This document shows, in pieces, positions 1 through 10,390 of a stretch of 64,000 nucleotides of DNA. The position numbers and the translations under genes are program-made. The first letter of the stretch is position 1. Every line of letters begins with the position of its first letter. Source of the DNA: Caldimonas thermodepolymerans (lineage in GTDB: Bacteria > Pseudomonadota > Gammaproteobacteria > Burkholderiales > Burkholderiaceae_C); the NCBI RefSeq assembly GCF_015476235.1, contig NZ_CP064338.1:2914001-2978000 (forward strand). Reading direction: 5' to 3'. A model generated the notes under the pieces. It worked only from the letters and a program-made list of their open reading frames with translations. It ran no database searches and was not told where the DNA came from.

Positions 1-2
1 CT

Positions 3-365
3 ATGCATTCAATCCTTGCCGTGGATGATTCGGCATCGATGCGCCAGATGGTCTCGTTCACCCTGAAAAGCGCGGGCTATCACGTCGTCGAGGCCGTGGA
101 TGGTCAGGACGCCTACGAGAAGGCCGGCACGCAGAACTTCGACCTGGTGCTGACCGACCAGAACATGCCCCGCATGGACGGCATCAGCCTCACCCGCAAG
201 CTGCGCGAGACCCCCCAGTTCAAGACCACGCCCATCCTGATCCTGACCACCGAGTCGAGCGAGCAGATGAAGCAGGCCGGCCGCGCCGCGGGCGCCACCG
301 GCTGGCTGGTCAAGCCCTTCGATCCCGCCCGGCTGATCGAAGTGATCCGCAAGGTCATCCGTTGA
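3..365 (+). CDS. cheY: CheY-type single-domain response regulator
   Basis: This is a 120-residue receiver domain with no output domain. The acidic pair is D8/D9, the phospho-acceptor is D52 in the run LTDQNMPRMDG, and the conserved Thr/Lys positions are T82 and K104 (LVKPF). It is the first gene of the chemotaxis cluster, and cheA follows after about 50 bases. By family knowledge it takes phosphate from CheA and acts on the flagellar motor switch or as a phosphate sink. The ATG lies two bases into the window, so its ribosome site and promoter cannot be seen. Receiver-only proteins in che clusters are hard to separate from PilG/PilH-like or CheY-sink forms, but the neighbours favour CheY. Confidence 0.9.
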   Translation: MHSILAVDDSASMRQMVSFTLKSAGYHVVEAVDGQDAYEKAGTQNFDLVLTDQNMPRMDGISLTRKLRETPQFKTTPILILTTESSEQMKQAGRAAGATGWLVKPFDPARLIEVIRKVIR

Positions 366-412
366 CCGCCGGGGACGCTGCGCCAACACGACGACAAGAC
401 CAGGAGTACCCG

Positions 413-2539
413 ATGGGCGAGATCACGTCCTCCGCTTCCCAGAGCAATGCAGGCATCGACCTGAGCCAGTTCTACCAGGTCTTCTTCGAGGAAGCGGCCG
501 AGAACCTCGACCGCATGGAGCAGGAACTGCTCGAGCTGGACATCGAGGCCCCGGACGACGAGGAACTGAACGCCATCTTCCGCTGCGCCCACTCGATCAA
601 GGGCGGCGCCGCCACGTTCGGCTTTGCCGACGTGGCCGAACTGACGCACCAGATGGAGACGCTGCTGGACAAGCTGCGCCGCCACGAACTGCAGCCCACC
701 GCCGAGATGGTCGACGTGCTGCTGGCCTCGGGCGATGCGCTGCGCGCCCAGCTCAAGCGCCACCAGACCGGCGTGGGCGAGGAGATCGACACGTCCGAGC
801 TGCTGTTCAACATCCGCGCGATGGTGGCCGGCGAGGCCCCGGCGCCTGCGGTGGCGGCCCCGGCACCGGCCCCCGCCCCCGTGGCGGCGCCGGCACCTGC
901 CCCTGCCGCAGCCCCGGCCGCAGCGGGGGGCGTGCGCACGCTCGAGCTGACCGTCGGCCCGCTGCCCGACCCCTCGCAGGCCGACAACCTGCAGGAACTG
1001 TTCCGCGAGATCACCGACCTCGGCACGATCGAGCCCCTGGACGACGGCCAGGCCGTCGACGGCACGCGCCGCTTCAAGGTGGTCACGAGCAGCAGCGAAA
1101 GCGAGCTGCTCGACCTGTTCACCTTCCACGTCTCGCGCGAGCAGGTGCGCTTTGCGCCGATGGAAGCCGCCCCGGCTGCGGCGCCTGAAACCCAGGGAGC
1201 CGCGCCGGCGGCCAGCGCCGACCCGGGCTACGGCTTCTTCGACGATGCCCCCGGCGCACCGGCCGCCGCCCCGGCAGCGCCGGTGGCCGCGCCGGCCCCG
1301 GCAGCCGCTGCCCCGAAGCCTGCCGCAGCCCCCAAGGCGGCTGCCAAGGCCGAAGGCCGCAGCGCCGCCTCGCTGGATGCCGCGACGATCCGCGTCTCGA
1401 TCGAGAAGGTCGACCAGCTGATCAACCTGGTCGGTGAACTGGTCATCACCCAGGCCATGCTGGCGCAGAACAGCCGCACGCTGGACCCGGTGGTGCACCA
1501 GCAGCTGCTGGCCGGCCTGACGGACCTGGACCGCAACACGCGCGACCTGCAGGAAGCCGTGATGTCGATCCGCATGATCCCCATGTCCACGGTGTTCAGC
1601 CGCTTCCCGCGCATGCTGCGCGACCTGGCGCACAAGCTCGGCAAGAAGGTCGAGCTGGTCACGCACGGCGAGGCCACCGAGCTGGACAAGGGCCTGGTCG
1701 AGAAGATCACCGACCCGCTCACCCACCTGGTGCGCAACTCCTGCGACCACGGCATCGAGCTGCCCGAGGAGCGCCTGGCCAGGGGCAAGCCCGAAACCGG
1801 CACGATCACGCTGTCGGCCTCCCACCAGGGGGGCTCCATCGTGATCGAGGTCGCCGACGACGGCCGCGGGCTGAACCGCGAGAAGCTGCTGAAGAAGGCA
1901 CGCGAACGCGGCCTGCACGCACCGGACACGCTGTCCGACCAGGAGGTCTGGAACCTGATCTTCGAACCCGGCTTCTCGACCGCCGAGCAGGTCACCGACG
2001 TGTCCGGCCGCGGCGTCGGCATGGACGTGGTGAAGAAGAACATCGCCGCGCTCAACGGCACCGTCGAGATCCAGTCGGTCGAGGGCCAGGGCATGCGCGT
2101 CGCGGTGCGCCTGCCGCTGACGCTGGCCATCATGGACGGCATGAGCGTGGGTGTCGGCGAGGAGGTCTACATCCTGCCGCTGTCCTCGGTGGTGGAAAGC
2201 TTCCAGGTCGAGCCGGGCATGGTGCGGACCATCGGCAACCACGGCCGGGTGGTCGAGGTGCGCCAGGAGTACATGCCCGTGATCGAGCTCGAGCAGGTGT
2301 TCAACGTGCCGCGCTTCGACTTCGAACGCCCCGGCTCGATCATGGTGGTCGTCGAGGCCGAAGGGGGCCGCGTCGCGCTGCTGGTGGACGAGCTGCTCGG
2401 CCAGCAGCAGGTGGTGGTCAAGAACCTCGAGGCCAACTACCGCAAGGTGCCCGACGTCTCGGGCGCCACCATCATGGGCGACGGCCGCGTCGCGCTGATC
2501 CTGGACGTCGGCAGCCTGGTGCGCCGCTCGCGCCACTGA
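413..2539 (+). CDS. cheA: Chemotaxis sensor histidine kinase CheA
   Basis: This is the 708-residue central kinase that phosphorylates CheY and CheB in response to receptor arrays. The N-terminal HPt domain carries the phospho-histidine H60 in [15 protein letters not shown]2-like domain follows at about residues 175-255, flanked by two long Ala/Pro-rich linkers. Then come the P3 dimerisation helices ([18 protein letters not shown]), a P4 ATPase with the N box ([11 protein letters not shown]) and G boxes ([15 protein letters not shown]), and a C-terminal P5 CheW-like domain. I chose the ATG at 413 because AGGAG at 402-406 sits six bases upstream. An in-frame TTG at 362 overlaps cheY and would add 17 residues unlike the family. 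Confidence 0.95.
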   Translation: MGEITSSASQSNAGIDLSQFYQVFFEEAAENLDRMEQELLELDIEAPDDEELNAIFRCAHSIKGGAATFGFADVAELTHQMETLLDKLRRHELQPTAEMVDVLLASGDALRAQLKRHQTGVGEEIDTSELLFNIRAMVAGEAPAPAVAAPAPAPAPVAAPAPAPAAAPAAAGGVRTLELTVGPLPDPSQADNLQELFREITDLGTIEPLDDGQAVDGTRRFKVVTSSSESELLDLFTFHVSREQVRFAPMEAAPAAAPETQGAAPAASADPGYGFFDDAPGAPAAAPAAPVAAPAPAAAAPKPAAAPKAAAKAEGRSAASLDAATIRVSIEKVDQLINLVGELVITQAMLAQNSRTLDPVVHQQLLAGLTDLDRNTRDLQEAVMSIRMIPMSTVFSRFPRMLRDLAHKLGKKVELVTHGEATELDKGLVEKITDPLTHLVRNSCDHGIELPEERLARGKPETGTITLSASHQGGSIVIEVADDGRGLNREKLLKKARERGLHAPDTLSDQEVWNLIFEPGFSTAEQVTDVSGRGVGMDVVKKNIAALNGTVEIQSVEGQGMRVAVRLPLTLAIMDGMSVGVGEEVYILPLSSVVESFQVEPGMVRTIGNHGRVVEVRQEYMPVIELEQVFNVPRFDFERPGSIMVVVEAEGGRVALLVDELLGQQQVVVKNLEANYRKVPDVSGATIMGDGRVALILDVGSLVRRSRH

Positions 2540-2590
2540 GCCTTCCCGCAGGCCGGGCCGCCCCGTGCGGTCCGGCCGTGAAACAGTTCC

Positions 2591-2618
2591 TCAAGTCTTC
2601 GTGCGGCCCGGCCGACAA
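2591..2618 (+). promoter_or_regulatory. Possible sigma-28 (FliA) promoter before first cheW
   Basis: TCAAGTCT at 2591-2598 and GCCGACAA at 2611-2618 resemble the flagellar sigma-28 -35 and -10 elements. The spacer is 12 rather than the usual 11 bases. It lies 24 bases before the cheW start. It is weaker than the matches at 5521, 7452 and 13079. Confidence 0.4.
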
Positions 2619-2642
2619 CCCTGGAGAGTAGAGGAACCGCAC

Positions 2643-3161
2643 ATGGCAACGATGCAACCCCCGGTGCAGGAAAGCACCCCCGTCCTGCCGCAGGCCACCG
2701 CGCTGCCCTCCCGGGAGTACCTGACCTTCCGCCTGGGCCGCGAGGAATACGGCATCGACATCCTGCGCGTGCAGGAGATCCGCGGCTACGAAGATCCGAC
2801 CCGCATCGCCAATGCCCCGGCCTTCATCAAGGGCGTGGTCAACCTGCGCGGCGTGATCGTGCCCGTCGTCGACCTGCGCATGCGCTTCGGCTGCGAGCAG
2901 GTCGAATACAACGACTTCACCGTCGTCATCGTCCTCAACGTCCGCGGCCGGGTGGTCGGCGCCGTGGTCGATGCGGTGAGCGACGTGCTGGAACTGCCCG
3001 CCGAGGCGGTCCGGCCGGCTCCCGAGCTCAGCGCCGCGATCGACGCGACGTTCATCACCGGACTCGGCCAGGTCGGCGAACGCATGCTGATCCTGCTGGA
3101 CATCGAACGCCTGATGCTCTCGCCGAGCCTCGGGCTGGTCACTGCCGACGGGTCGGCCTGA
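2643..3161 (+). CDS. cheW: CheW coupling protein, paralogue 1
   Basis: This 172-residue CheW-domain protein would link receptors to CheA P5 in the signalling array. It has the family run [26 protein letters not shown], the segment [18 protein letters not shown], and a C-terminal [19 protein letters not shown] short Pro/Gln-rich tail of about 25 residues precedes the domain. The ATG at 2643 follows GAGGAA at 2631-2636. An in-frame upstream start at 2565 would add 26 residues unlike CheW. It is about 70 percent similar by eye to the two CheW proteins encoded at 7511 and 8257. Confidence 0.93.
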   Translation: MATMQPPVQESTPVLPQATALPSREYLTFRLGREEYGIDILRVQEIRGYEDPTRIANAPAFIKGVVNLRGVIVPVVDLRMRFGCEQVEYNDFTVVIVLNVRGRVVGAVVDAVSDVLELPAEAVRPAPELSAAIDATFITGLGQVGERMLILLDIERLMLSPSLGLVTADGSA

Positions 3162-3262
3162 CGCTGGCCCACCCACCCCGCCACACCGGGACGGGCCGGC
3201 GGCCACAAGCCGCCCCAACCCGCCTCCCGATCGCAACACCGCTTGTCACAGAAGGGCTGCTC

Positions 3263-5410
3263 ATGACCTCGACAACTTCCGCGCACGCCTTGCAGGGTGC
3301 CCATCACCCCCGAACCGGAACCCAGCGCTCGCTGGCCACCATCATGGCCTTGGTGGCCAGCGGCGCCCTGCTGCTCGGCACGCTGCTGCTGACGGTGGCC
3401 TTCTACCTGTCGGCCTCCATGCAGCACCGCGACAACACCTACGCCTACGCGCACGCCAAGGCCGACGCGCTGGCCGGAGCGCTGGACGCCTTCCACCAGA
3501 GCATGCGCGTCACGGCCGAGAACGCCTTCGCCTCGTTCCGCCGCCACTTCGCCTCCACCTTCACGCTGGAGGACCCCATCCAGGGCATCCTGACCAGCCG
3601 CGGCGAGGCGATCAACGACAACACCGTCGCCGTCGACGACTTCGCGCTGGACTACCCCGGCGGCAACGCCACCGTCTTCGTGGTGCAGGGCGAGGACTTC
3701 CGCCGCATCACCACCTCGGTGAAGAAGGAGGACGGCACGCGCGCGGTGGGCACCCTGCTCGACCGGAGCAGCCCCGCCTATGCCGAGCTGCGTGCCGGCC
3801 GCCGCTACGTGGGCACGACCACGCTGTTCGGCCGCCCCTTCATGACGGTCTACGACCCGGTCAAGGACGGCAGCGGCCGCATCGTGGGCGTGCTCTACAT
3901 CGGCGTCGACATCTCGATGCAGCAGGCCGCGCTGATGAAGACGGTGCAGGAAGCCCAGGTCTACGAGCACGGCGGGCTGTACGTGCTGGCCCCGCACGAG
4001 GACGTCGAACAGTGGCGCCTGGTGCTGCACCCGCAGCACAGCGGCAAGCCGCTCAAGGCCGTGCTGGGCGAGGGCACGGCCGGCTGGGTGCGGCGCCTGG
4101 TCGCCGAGGACAACGGCTGGGTGACCGGCATGGCCGCACTGCTCCATCCGGAGGTGGCCGGCGAACGCTGGGCCGCCGGCGTACGCAGCGCCAGCACCGG
4201 CTGGTACGTGATCGCCGAAGCGCCGAAGTCCGAGGTGCTGGCCGCGCTGCACCGCCAAGTGCTGGTGCTGGGCCTGGCGATCACGGTCACCGGCCTGGCC
4301 GTTGCCGGCCTGCTGTGGTGGTTCATGCGGCACATGCTGCGTCCGCTCGCGCCGCTGGCCGCACGCGTGCAGGCCATCGGGGCCGGTGACCTGTCGGTCC
4401 CGCTTGCCTCGGACCGCCGCGACGAGATCGGCGCCATCACGCGCGCCGTCGAGGAGATGCGCCGTGCGCTGCACGACAGCCTGCGCACCGTGCAGCTGGC
4501 CACCGAGAGCATCACCACCGCCAGCGGCGAGATCGCCGCGGGCAGCCAGGACCTGTCGGCACGCACCGAGCAGACCGCCTCCAGCCTGCAGCAGACCGCC
4601 GCCTCCATGGAGCAGCTCACCAGCACCGTCAAGCAGTCCGCCGACGCCGCGCGCCAGGCCAACCAGCTGGCCGTCTCCGCCAGCGAGGTCGCCGCCAAGG
4701 GCGGTGCGGTCGCCGCCGAGGTGGTCACCACCATGGACGAGATCAACGCCGCCTCCAGGAAGATCGCCGACATCATCGGCGTCATCGACGGCATCGCCTT
4801 CCAGACCAACATCCTCGCCCTCAACGCCGCGGTCGAAGCCGCCCGCGCCGGCGAGCAGGGCCGTGGCTTCGCGGTCGTCGCCGGCGAGGTGCGCAACCTC
4901 GCCCAGCGCTCCGCGCAGGCGGCCAAGGAGATCAAGACCCTCATCGGCGCCTCGGTCGAGAAGGTCGAATCCGGCTCCAAGCTGGTGCAGTCGGCCGGCC
5001 AGACCATGAACGAGATCGTCGCCTCGGTGCAGCGCGTCACCGACATCATCGGCGAGATCAGCGCGGCGGCTGCCGAGCAGAACCAGGGCATCGGCCAGAT
5101 CAACGCGGCCGTCAGCGAGCTGGACCAGATGACCCAGCAGAACGCCGCGCTGGTCGAGGAGTCGACCGCCGCCGCCGAGAGCCTGCGCCAGCAGGCCCAG
5201 AAGCTCGCCGAGCTGGTCAGCACCTTCAGGCTGCAGCAGGCCGACGCGCTGGCTGCCCGGGCCATCTCGCGCGCGCGCACCGCGTCCGGCACACCGGCCA
5301 GGCCGGCCGCGCAGGTGACCCCCAAGCGCAGCGAGGCCGCAGCCCCTGCCGCACCGACCGCCCAGCCTGCGGCCACGGCAGCCGGCGACGACGACTGGAC
5401 CACGTTCTGA
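3263..5410 (+). CDS. Methyl-accepting chemotaxis protein with Cache-type sensor domain (MCP1)
   Basis: This is a 715-residue inner-membrane chemoreceptor. The first membrane helix is at about residues 28-52 and a large periplasmic region lies between 60 and 330. That region reads like a Cache_3/Cache_2 sensor ([37 protein letters not shown]). The second helix is at about 335-357, followed by a HAMP domain ([19 protein letters not shown]) and the signalling helices with the hairpin tip [20 protein letters not shown]. The protein ends GDDDWTTF, matching the xWxxF pentapeptide that tethers CheR and CheB. Cache receptors often sense small organic ligands, but the ligand here is unknown. The signalling module is almost identical in DNA to the next receptor gene. 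Confidence 0.93.
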   Translation: MTSTTSAHALQGAHHPRTGTQRSLATIMALVASGALLLGTLLLTVAFYLSASMQHRDNTYAYAHAKADALAGALDAFHQSMRVTAENAFASFRRHFASTFTLEDPIQGILTSRGEAINDNTVAVDDFALDYPGGNATVFVVQGEDFRRITTSVKKEDGTRAVGTLLDRSSPAYAELRAGRRYVGTTTLFGRPFMTVYDPVKDGSGRIVGVLYIGVDISMQQAALMKTVQEAQVYEHGGLYVLAPHEDVEQWRLVLHPQHSGKPLKAVLGEGTAGWVRRLVAEDNGWVTGMAALLHPEVAGERWAAGVRSASTGWYVIAEAPKSEVLAALHRQVLVLGLAITVTGLAVAGLLWWFMRHMLRPLAPLAARVQAIGAGDLSVPLASDRRDEIGAITRAVEEMRRALHDSLRTVQLATESITTASGEIAAGSQDLSARTEQTASSLQQTAASMEQLTSTVKQSADAARQANQLAVSASEVAAKGGAVAAEVVTTMDEINAASRKIADIIGVIDGIAFQTNILALNAAVEAARAGEQGRGFAVVAGEVRNLAQRSAQAAKEIKTLIGASVEKVESGSKLVQSAGQTMNEIVASVQRVTDIIGEISAAAAEQNQGIGQINAAVSELDQMTQQNAALVEESTAAAESLRQQAQKLAELVSTFRLQQADALAARAISRARTASGTPARPAAQVTPKRSEAAAPAAPTAQPAATAAGDDDWTTF
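4511..5227 (+). repeat. MCP signalling-module direct repeat, copy 1
   Basis: This DNA segment aligns without gaps to 6490-7206 (offset 1979) and, over most of its length, to 9589-10014 and 11216-11785. It encodes the cytoplasmic signalling helices. By eye there are only about twenty differences from copy 2, most of them clustered in one short patch. Confidence 0.85.
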
Positions 5411-5433
5411 CCTCGCGCTGACCTGCCTTGCGC

Positions 5434-5457
5434 GACGCCCGGCCCCGGCCGGGCGTC
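5434..5457 (+). terminator. Hairpin after MCP1, possible terminator
   Basis: A perfect inverted repeat has arms GACGCCCGGCC and GGCCGGGCGTC around a two-base loop, starting 23 bases after the MCP1 stop codon. Only a short GTCGTTT follows, so it is a weak intrinsic terminator at best. It precedes a sigma-28-like promoter. Confidence 0.45.
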
Positions 5458-5520
5458 GTCGTTTCCGGGCCATCCATGAAGAAGTTCTCATGCCGACCCG
5501 GCCGGCCGTCGGCCCGGGAT

Positions 5521-5547
5521 TCAAGTCCTGAGGCGACCTGCCGATAC
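5521..5547 (+). promoter_or_regulatory. Sigma-28 (FliA) promoter for MCP2
   Basis: TCAAGTCC at 5521-5528 and GCCGATAC at 5540-5547 are separated by exactly 11 bases. This agrees with the flagellar sigma-28 pattern (TAAAGTTT, 11 bases, GCCGATAA). The expected transcript would carry a leader of about 120 bases before the MCP2 ATG at 5674. Confidence 0.7.
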
Positions 5548-5673
5548 CGTGATCTGGAGTGTCCAACCCCTCAGACCCGCACCGCCCGCGCGGTGCAGAC
5601 CATACCCATCGTTCCCCTGCATTGCCTGACATCCGCCCCGCATCGCAGGGGACGCCCCGCTCTTGAGACTCAC

Positions 5674-7407
5674 ATGAAACTGGCCGACCTGAAACTTGGA
5701 GTGCGCCTCGGCGCTGGCTTCTCGATCGTCCTTGCGTTGACGCTCGCAGTCGCCGCGCTGGGCATGAGCCAACTGCAACGCATCCGCACGCTCGAGCAGG
5801 ATTCCGATGCCCGAGAACAGCTGAACACCCTCGCCGTCCAGTGGCGCAACGAAACCGGGATCAACCTGGCGCGCACGCACGCGATCGCCAAGTCCGCAGG
5901 CGCTCGGACCCTGTGGGACGACCTGCGCACCCCGATGGAAGAATCCAGCGCCCGCATCAACGGGCTGCTGAAGGAACTGCAGGAACGCACCCGCACCACC
6001 GAGGGCAAGCAGCTGCTCGCCCAGGCCGAACAGGCACGCAAGGAGTACGTCTCGGTGCGCGACAAGGTCTTCAAGGCGCTGGAACTGGCCCAATACGACG
6101 AGGCCGACGAACTCCTCGCGGGCGAGCTGGCACCGCGCTCGCAGACCTACCTCGGCGCGATCGACGCCTACGTGCAGCGCCAGAACCAGCGTCTCGCGGA
6201 GACCCGCGCGCTGGTCGCGGACAGCGTCTCCTCGGCCCTCGTCTGGCTGACGGTGCTGACCGTCGGCGCGCTGCTGGCCGGCATCCTGCTGGCCTGGCTG
6301 ATCACCCGCTCGGTCACCCGTCCGCTGCAGCAGGCCATCGGCGCGGCCGACCTGATCGCCAACGGTGACCTGTCCAAGGACGTGCTGGTCGACCGCAAGG
6401 ACGAGCTGGGCCTGCTGCTGTCGGCGCTCGGCCGCATGCAGGACCAGCTGCGCACCGTCGTCGGTCGCATCCGCCAGTCCACCGACAGCATCACCACCGC
6501 CAGCGGCGAGATCGCCGCGGGCAGCCAGGACCTGTCGGCACGCACCGAGCAGACCGCCTCCAACCTGCAGCAGACCGCCGCCTCCATGGAGCAGATCACC
6601 GGCACCGTCAAGCAGTCCGCCGACGCCGCGCGCCAGGCCAACCAGCTGGCCGCCTCCGCCAGCGAGGTCGCCGCCAAGGGCGGTGCGGTCGCCGCCGAGG
6701 TGGTCACCACCATGGACGAGATCAACGCCGCTTCCAGGAAGATCGCCGACATCATCGGCGTCATCGACGGCATCGCCTTCCAGACCAACATCCTCGCCCT
6801 CAACGCCGCGGTCGAAGCCGCCCGCGCCGGCGAGCAGGGCCGTGGCTTCGCGGTCGTCGCCGGCGAAGTGCGCAACCTGGCACAACGCTCGGCCCAGGCC
6901 GCACGCGAGATCAAGAGCCTGATCGGCGCCTCGGTCGAGAAGGTCGAATCCGGCTCCAAGCTGGTGCAGTCGGCCGGCCAGACCATGAACGAGATCGTCG
7001 CCTCGGTGCAGCGCGTCACCGACATCATCGGCGAGATCAGCGCGGCAGCTGCCGAGCAGAACCAGGGCATCGGCCAGATCAACGCGGCCGTCAGCGAGCT
7101 GGACCAGATGACGCAGCAGAACGCCGCGCTGGTCGAGGAGTCGACCGCCGCCGCCGAGAGCCTGCGCCAGCAGGCCCAGAAGCTCGCCGAGCTGGTCAGC
7201 ACCTTCAAGCTGCGCCAGGCCGACGCCCTCGCGGCGCAGACCATCTCGCGCGCCCGCGCCACGGCGGCCACGCCCCGACCGGCCACGCCGCCTGCCGCAC
7301 CCAAGCGCAGCGAAGCGGCGGCGCCCGCGGCACAACCGGCCGCACGCCCGGCGCCCGCGCCCGTCCCCGCCGAGACGACCGGCGACGACGACTGGACCAC
7401 GTTCTGA
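5674..7407 (+). CDS. Methyl-accepting chemotaxis protein, four-helix-bundle sensor (MCP2)
   Basis: This 577-residue chemoreceptor has a first membrane helix at residues 10-32, a mostly helical periplasmic domain of about 160 residues (4HB_MCP type), and a second helix near 192-215. A HAMP domain ([21 protein letters not shown]) and the signalling module follow. It ends GDDDWTTF, the CheR/CheB tether. The ATG at 5674 starts a typical MCP N-terminus. The open frame runs back to 5428, but that extension has no family character and would span the sigma-28-like promoter. Ligand unknown. The signalling module is a near-copy of MCP1. Confidence 0.93.
   Translation: MKLADLKLGVRLGAGFSIVLALTLAVAALGMSQLQRIRTLEQDSDAREQLNTLAVQWRNETGINLARTHAIAKSAGARTLWDDLRTPMEESSARINGLLKELQERTRTTEGKQLLAQAEQARKEYVSVRDKVFKALELAQYDEADELLAGELAPRSQTYLGAIDAYVQRQNQRLAETRALVADSVSSALVWLTVLTVGALLAGILLAWLITRSVTRPLQQAIGAADLIANGDLSKDVLVDRKDELGLLLSALGRMQDQLRTVVGRIRQSTDSITTASGEIAAGSQDLSARTEQTASNLQQTAASMEQITGTVKQSADAARQANQLAASASEVAAKGGAVAAEVVTTMDEINAASRKIADIIGVIDGIAFQTNILALNAAVEAARAGEQGRGFAVVAGEVRNLAQRSAQAAREIKSLIGASVEKVESGSKLVQSAGQTMNEIVASVQRVTDIIGEISAAAAEQNQGIGQINAAVSELDQMTQQNAALVEESTAAAESLRQQAQKLAELVSTFKLRQADALAAQTISRARATAATPRPATPPAAPKRSEAAAPAAQPAARPAPAPVPAETTGDDDWTTF
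6490..7206 (+). repeat. MCP signalling-module direct repeat, copy 2
   Basis: This copy aligns gap-free to 4511-5227. About a dozen substitutions fall within roughly 65 bases (about 6866-6928), while the remaining 650 bases hold only about eight. Confidence 0.85.
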
Positions 7408-7451
7408 TCCGCGACCGCAGCCGGCGATCCGCCCGCCGCCGGGTCACCGGC

Positions 7452-7478
7452 TCAAGTTCGGCCGGTCGCGGCCGAAAC
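7452..7478 (+). promoter_or_regulatory. Sigma-28 (FliA) promoter for second cheW
   Basis: TCAAGTTC at 7452-7459 and GCCGAAAC at 7471-7478 are separated by 11 bases, in the flagellar sigma-28 pattern. The cheW ATG lies 32 bases further on. Confidence 0.7.
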
Positions 7479-7510
7479 ACCGTTGAATACCACCTCTAGC
7501 AGGAGACGAC

Positions 7511-8047
7511 ATGGGCGCCATGGACCCCATCCAGCACATCCAGCCTGCCACCAGCGCGCGCGGCGCGTCGGCACAGGCTGCCGCCAGCAAACCCAAGGAG
7601 TACCTCACCTTCCGCCTCGGCAACGAGGAGTACGGCATCGACATCCTCAAGGTGCAGGAAATCCGGGGCTACGAGGAACCCACGCACATCGCCAACGCCC
7701 CCGCCTTCATCAAGGGCGTGGTCAACCTGCGCGGCGTGATCGTGCCCATCGTCGACCTGCGCATGCGCTTCGGCTGCGAGCGGGTCGAGTACAACGGCTT
7801 CACCGTCACCATCATCCTGTGCGTGCAGGACCGCACCGTCGGCGCGGTGGTCGACGCGGTCAGCGACGTGATGGAGCTGCCGGCCGAGGCGATCAAGGCT
7901 GCGCCCGAGCTGAGCTCCGCAGTGGATGCCCGATTCATCACGGGCCTGGGCCAGGTCGGCGAACGCATGCTGATCCTGCTCGACATCGAGCGCCTGATCC
8001 TCTCGCCCAGCCTCGGCCTGGCGAGCGCCGAAGTCGCGCTCGCCTGA
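7511..8047 (+). CDS. cheW: CheW coupling protein, paralogue 2
   Basis: This 178-residue CheW-domain protein is closely related to the one at 2643, sharing [27 protein letters not shown] and [21 protein letters not shown] 30-residue Ala-rich tail precedes the domain. AGGAG at 7501-7505 sits well before the ATG. It has its own sigma-28-like promoter, so it may be expressed apart from the cheA transcript. Family role is receptor-kinase coupling. Confidence 0.93.
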   Translation: MGAMDPIQHIQPATSARGASAQAAASKPKEYLTFRLGNEEYGIDILKVQEIRGYEEPTHIANAPAFIKGVVNLRGVIVPIVDLRMRFGCERVEYNGFTVTIILCVQDRTVGAVVDAVSDVMELPAEAIKAAPELSSAVDARFITGLGQVGERMLILLDIERLILSPSLGLASAEVALA

Positions 8048-8147
8048 CGGCACGGCCCCTTGCCCATGGCACGCGGCATCGCACCGGCGCAGCGCTGCCG
8101 GCCCTGCCTGCCGCGCATCCCTGGGCGGGGATCGCTTCCTTCCCCCG

Positions 8148-8170
8148 ACGGCCGCCGCACGGGCGGCCGT
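8148..8170 (+). other. GC-rich hairpin between cheW genes
   Basis: A perfect nine-base inverted repeat (ACGGCCGCC / GGCGGCCGT) with a five-base loop lies in the 209-base gap between the second and third cheW genes. No T run follows, so it is not a standard terminator. It could slow transcription or stabilise the upstream message. Confidence 0.3.
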
Positions 8171-8195
8171 GGCGCGATGCGGGTGCCCTGAACCC

Positions 8196-8223
8196 TACAG
8201 TCCCGCCCCCGACGCGCCGATAA
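8196..8223 (+). promoter_or_regulatory. Possible sigma-28 (FliA) promoter for third cheW
   Basis: GCCGATAA at 8216-8223 is a perfect sigma-28 -10 element. The upstream TACAGTCC at 8196-8203 is an imperfect -35 with a 12-base spacer. The cheW start is 33 bases downstream. Confidence 0.5.
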
Positions 8224-8256
8224 CCGGTCACAGAGACACCGAACACGGACAACACC

Positions 8257-8733
8257 ATGGGTGCCAACGACCAGTTCACGACGACCGCCTCCCGGCCCAA
8301 GGAATACCTGACCTTCCGCCTCGGCACAGAAGAGTACGGCATCGACATCCTCAAGGTGCAGGAGATCCGCTCGTACGAGCCGCCCACGCGCATCGCCAAC
8401 GCGCCTGCGCACGTCAAGGGTGTCGTCAACCTGCGCGGCGTGATCGTGCCCATCGTGGACCTGCGCGTGCGGCTCAACACCGACACCTGCGAATACAACG
8501 CCTTCACCGTCGTCATCGTGCTGCATGTCGGCGGTCGGGTGGTCGGCGTGGTCGTCGACGGCGTCAGCGACGTCCTCGAGATCCCCGCCGAAAGCGTGCG
8601 CCCCGCACCGGAGATCAGCTCCGCCGTGGATGCCAGCTGCATCCTGGGGCTGGGCGAGGTCGGCGACCGCATGCTCATCCTGCTCGACATCGAGCGCCTG
8701 ATGTGCGACCCCTCGATGGGTCTGGTCGACTAG
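8257..8733 (+). CDS. cheW: CheW coupling protein, paralogue 3
   Basis: This 158-residue protein is the shortest of the three CheW paralogues, with only a dozen residues before the domain ([27 protein letters not shown]). It differs more than the other two do from each other: it has [12 protein letters not shown] where they have RMRFGCE, and a [15 protein letters not shown] segment. It is followed after 21 bases by the MCP3 gene, and the two are probably cotranscribed. Specialised pairing with MCP3/MCP4 is possible, but this is only inference from adjacency. Confidence 0.92.
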   Translation: MGANDQFTTTASRPKEYLTFRLGTEEYGIDILKVQEIRSYEPPTRIANAPAHVKGVVNLRGVIVPIVDLRVRLNTDTCEYNAFTVVIVLHVGGRVVGVVVDGVSDVLEIPAESVRPAPEISSAVDASCILGLGEVGDRMLILLDIERLMCDPSMGLVD

Positions 8734-8754
8734 AACGACGACAAGGAGACGACA

Positions 8755-10350
8755 ATGGCCTTCCTGTTCCAGCTCATGCGCAGCTTCACGATCCGCACCC
8801 GGATGATCGGGGCGATCGTGGTGGTCCTTTTCCTGTTGAGCCTGGTCGGCGGTGCCGGCCTGTTCGGGCTGTTCCGCCTGCAGGCGCTGGGCAGCGAGTA
8901 CATCGCCCAGACCGCGGCGACCACCGGCGCGCTGTCGTCGTTGCGCGACGGCATGGGGATGATGCGCCGGTACGAGAAGGACATGATCATCCACTACGAG
9001 ACGCCGGAGAAGGTCACGCAGATCCGCCAGCTCTGGCAGCAGACCTTCACGTCCGTGCGGCAGCAGCTCAACGCCATCCTCGCGTCCGACTCGAGCGACG
9101 TCGCGATCGTGCAGGAACTGTCCAGGCACCTGGACGACTACGCCCGCTCGTTCGAGCCCACTGCCAACCAGCTGGTCAACGGCGGCTACGACAGCGCCAC
9201 GGTCGCCCAGCGCGTGATGGGCAAGGCGATCGCTGCCTACGACGCGGCCGAAAAGCAGCTCGCCGCCCTCGAGCAGGCGCAGGCCGAGCGCAACCGCAGT
9301 GCCGAAGCGGCCAACCAGGACGCGATGCAGCTGACCATCGCGCTGTTCGGCGTGGCGGTCGCCTGCGCGGTCGTCGTGGTGGTGCCGCTGACGCTGATGA
9401 ACATGCACAGCATCTGCAAGCCCATCGCCAGTGCCCAGGCCCTGGCGCGCTCGATCGCCGACGGTGACCTCACGCACCACGTCGAGGTCAGCGGCAAGGA
9501 CGAAGCCGCCGACCTGCTGCGCGCCCTCAAGGAGATGCAGGACTCGCTGCGCGCCATCGTCACCCGCGTGCAGTCGTCGACCGAAAGCATCACGACCGCG
9601 TCCGCCGAGATCGCCACCGGCAACCAGGACCTGTCCTCGCGCACCGAACAGGCCGCCTCCAGCCTGCAGCAGACCGCCGCCTCCATGGAGCAGCTCACCA
9701 GCACCGTCAAGCAGTCCGCCGACGCCGCGCGCCAGGCCAACCAGCTCGCGGTCTCGGCCAGCGAGGTGGCGGCCAAGGGCGGCGAGGTGGTCTCGCAGGT
9801 CGTCTCGACCATGGACGAGATCAACACCGCCTCCAAGAAGATCGCCGACATCATCGGCGTGATCGACGGCATCGCCTTCCAGACCAACATCCTCGCCCTC
9901 AACGCCGCGGTCGAAGCCGCCCGCGCCGGCGAGCAGGGCCGTGGCTTCGCGGTCGTCGCCGGCGAGGTGCGCAACCTCGCCCAGCGCTCCGCGCAGGCAG
10001 CCAAGGAGATCAAGTCGCTGATCAGCGCCTCGGTCGACAAGGTCGAGTCCGGCGCCCGCCTGGTGCAGACCGCCGGCACGACGATGCAGGAGATCGTCGG
10101 CTCGGTGCAGCGCGTCACCGACATCATCGGCGAGATCACCGCGGCCACCGCCGAGCAGCGCGACGGCATCGGCCAGATCAACCAGGCCGTCACGCACCTG
10201 GACCAGATGACGCAGCAGAACGCCGCGCTGGTGGAACAGTCCACCGCGGCCGCCGAAAGCCTCAAGGAGCAGGCCTTCAAGCTGGCCGACGTGGTGCGCG
10301 CGTTCCGCCTGGACCTGCGCCAGGACACCGGGGCCTTGCTGGCGCACTGA
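8755..10350 (+). CDS. Methyl-accepting chemotaxis protein, four-helix-bundle sensor (MCP3)
   Basis: This 531-residue chemoreceptor has a first membrane helix at about residues 18-42, a helical periplasmic domain, a second helix near 192-212, then HAMP ([20 protein letters not shown]) and the signalling module. The periplasmic segment [19 protein letters not shown] resembles [18 protein letters not shown] in MCP4, so these two share a sensor class. Unlike the other three receptors it ends at ALLAH just after the signalling helices and lacks the DWTTF tether. It would therefore depend on the other receptors for efficient CheR/CheB access. AAGGAG precedes the ATG. Confidence 0.93.
   Translation: MAFLFQLMRSFTIRTRMIGAIVVVLFLLSLVGGAGLFGLFRLQALGSEYIAQTAATTGALSSLRDGMGMMRRYEKDMIIHYETPEKVTQIRQLWQQTFTSVRQQLNAILASDSSDVAIVQELSRHLDDYARSFEPTANQLVNGGYDSATVAQRVMGKAIAAYDAAEKQLAALEQAQAERNRSAEAANQDAMQLTIALFGVAVACAVVVVVPLTLMNMHSICKPIASAQALARSIADGDLTHHVEVSGKDEAADLLRALKEMQDSLRAIVTRVQSSTESITTASAEIATGNQDLSSRTEQAASSLQQTAASMEQLTSTVKQSADAARQANQLAVSASEVAAKGGEVVSQVVSTMDEINTASKKIADIIGVIDGIAFQTNILALNAAVEAARAGEQGRGFAVVAGEVRNLAQRSAQAAKEIKSLISASVDKVESGARLVQTAGTTMQEIVGSVQRVTDIIGEITAATAEQRDGIGQINQAVTHLDQMTQQNAALVEQSTAAAESLKEQAFKLADVVRAFRLDLRQDTGALLAH
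9589..10014 (+). repeat. MCP signalling-module direct repeat, copy 3
   Basis: This segment is near-identical to part of copies 1, 2 and 4, especially around the hairpin tip coding region at about 9860-10014. Similarity falls off sharply after about 10014, where this gene goes its own way. Confidence 0.75.
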
Positions 10351-10390
10351 TTGCTAGCGTCCCGCTTCGTTGCACCATCAGGAATCGCGC

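Noticed and set aside
362-412. Upstream TTG start extending CheA by 17 residues
   Set aside because: The ATG at 413 has a good ribosome site and begins the family-like sequence. The extension overlaps the cheY stop and is unlike CheA.
113-2536. Very long minus-strand open frame opposite cheA
   Set aside because: It mirrors cheA and has repetitive His/Arg/Gly-rich text with no domain. Long antisense frames are expected in GC-rich genes because stop codons are rare on both strands. The same applies to long frames opposite the MCP genes, ppc, spoT, the ferredoxin gene and metG.
3162-3262. Possible sigma-28 promoter before MCP1
   Set aside because: ACAAGCCG and CCCGATCG are present but 13 bases apart and imperfect, which is too weak to call.
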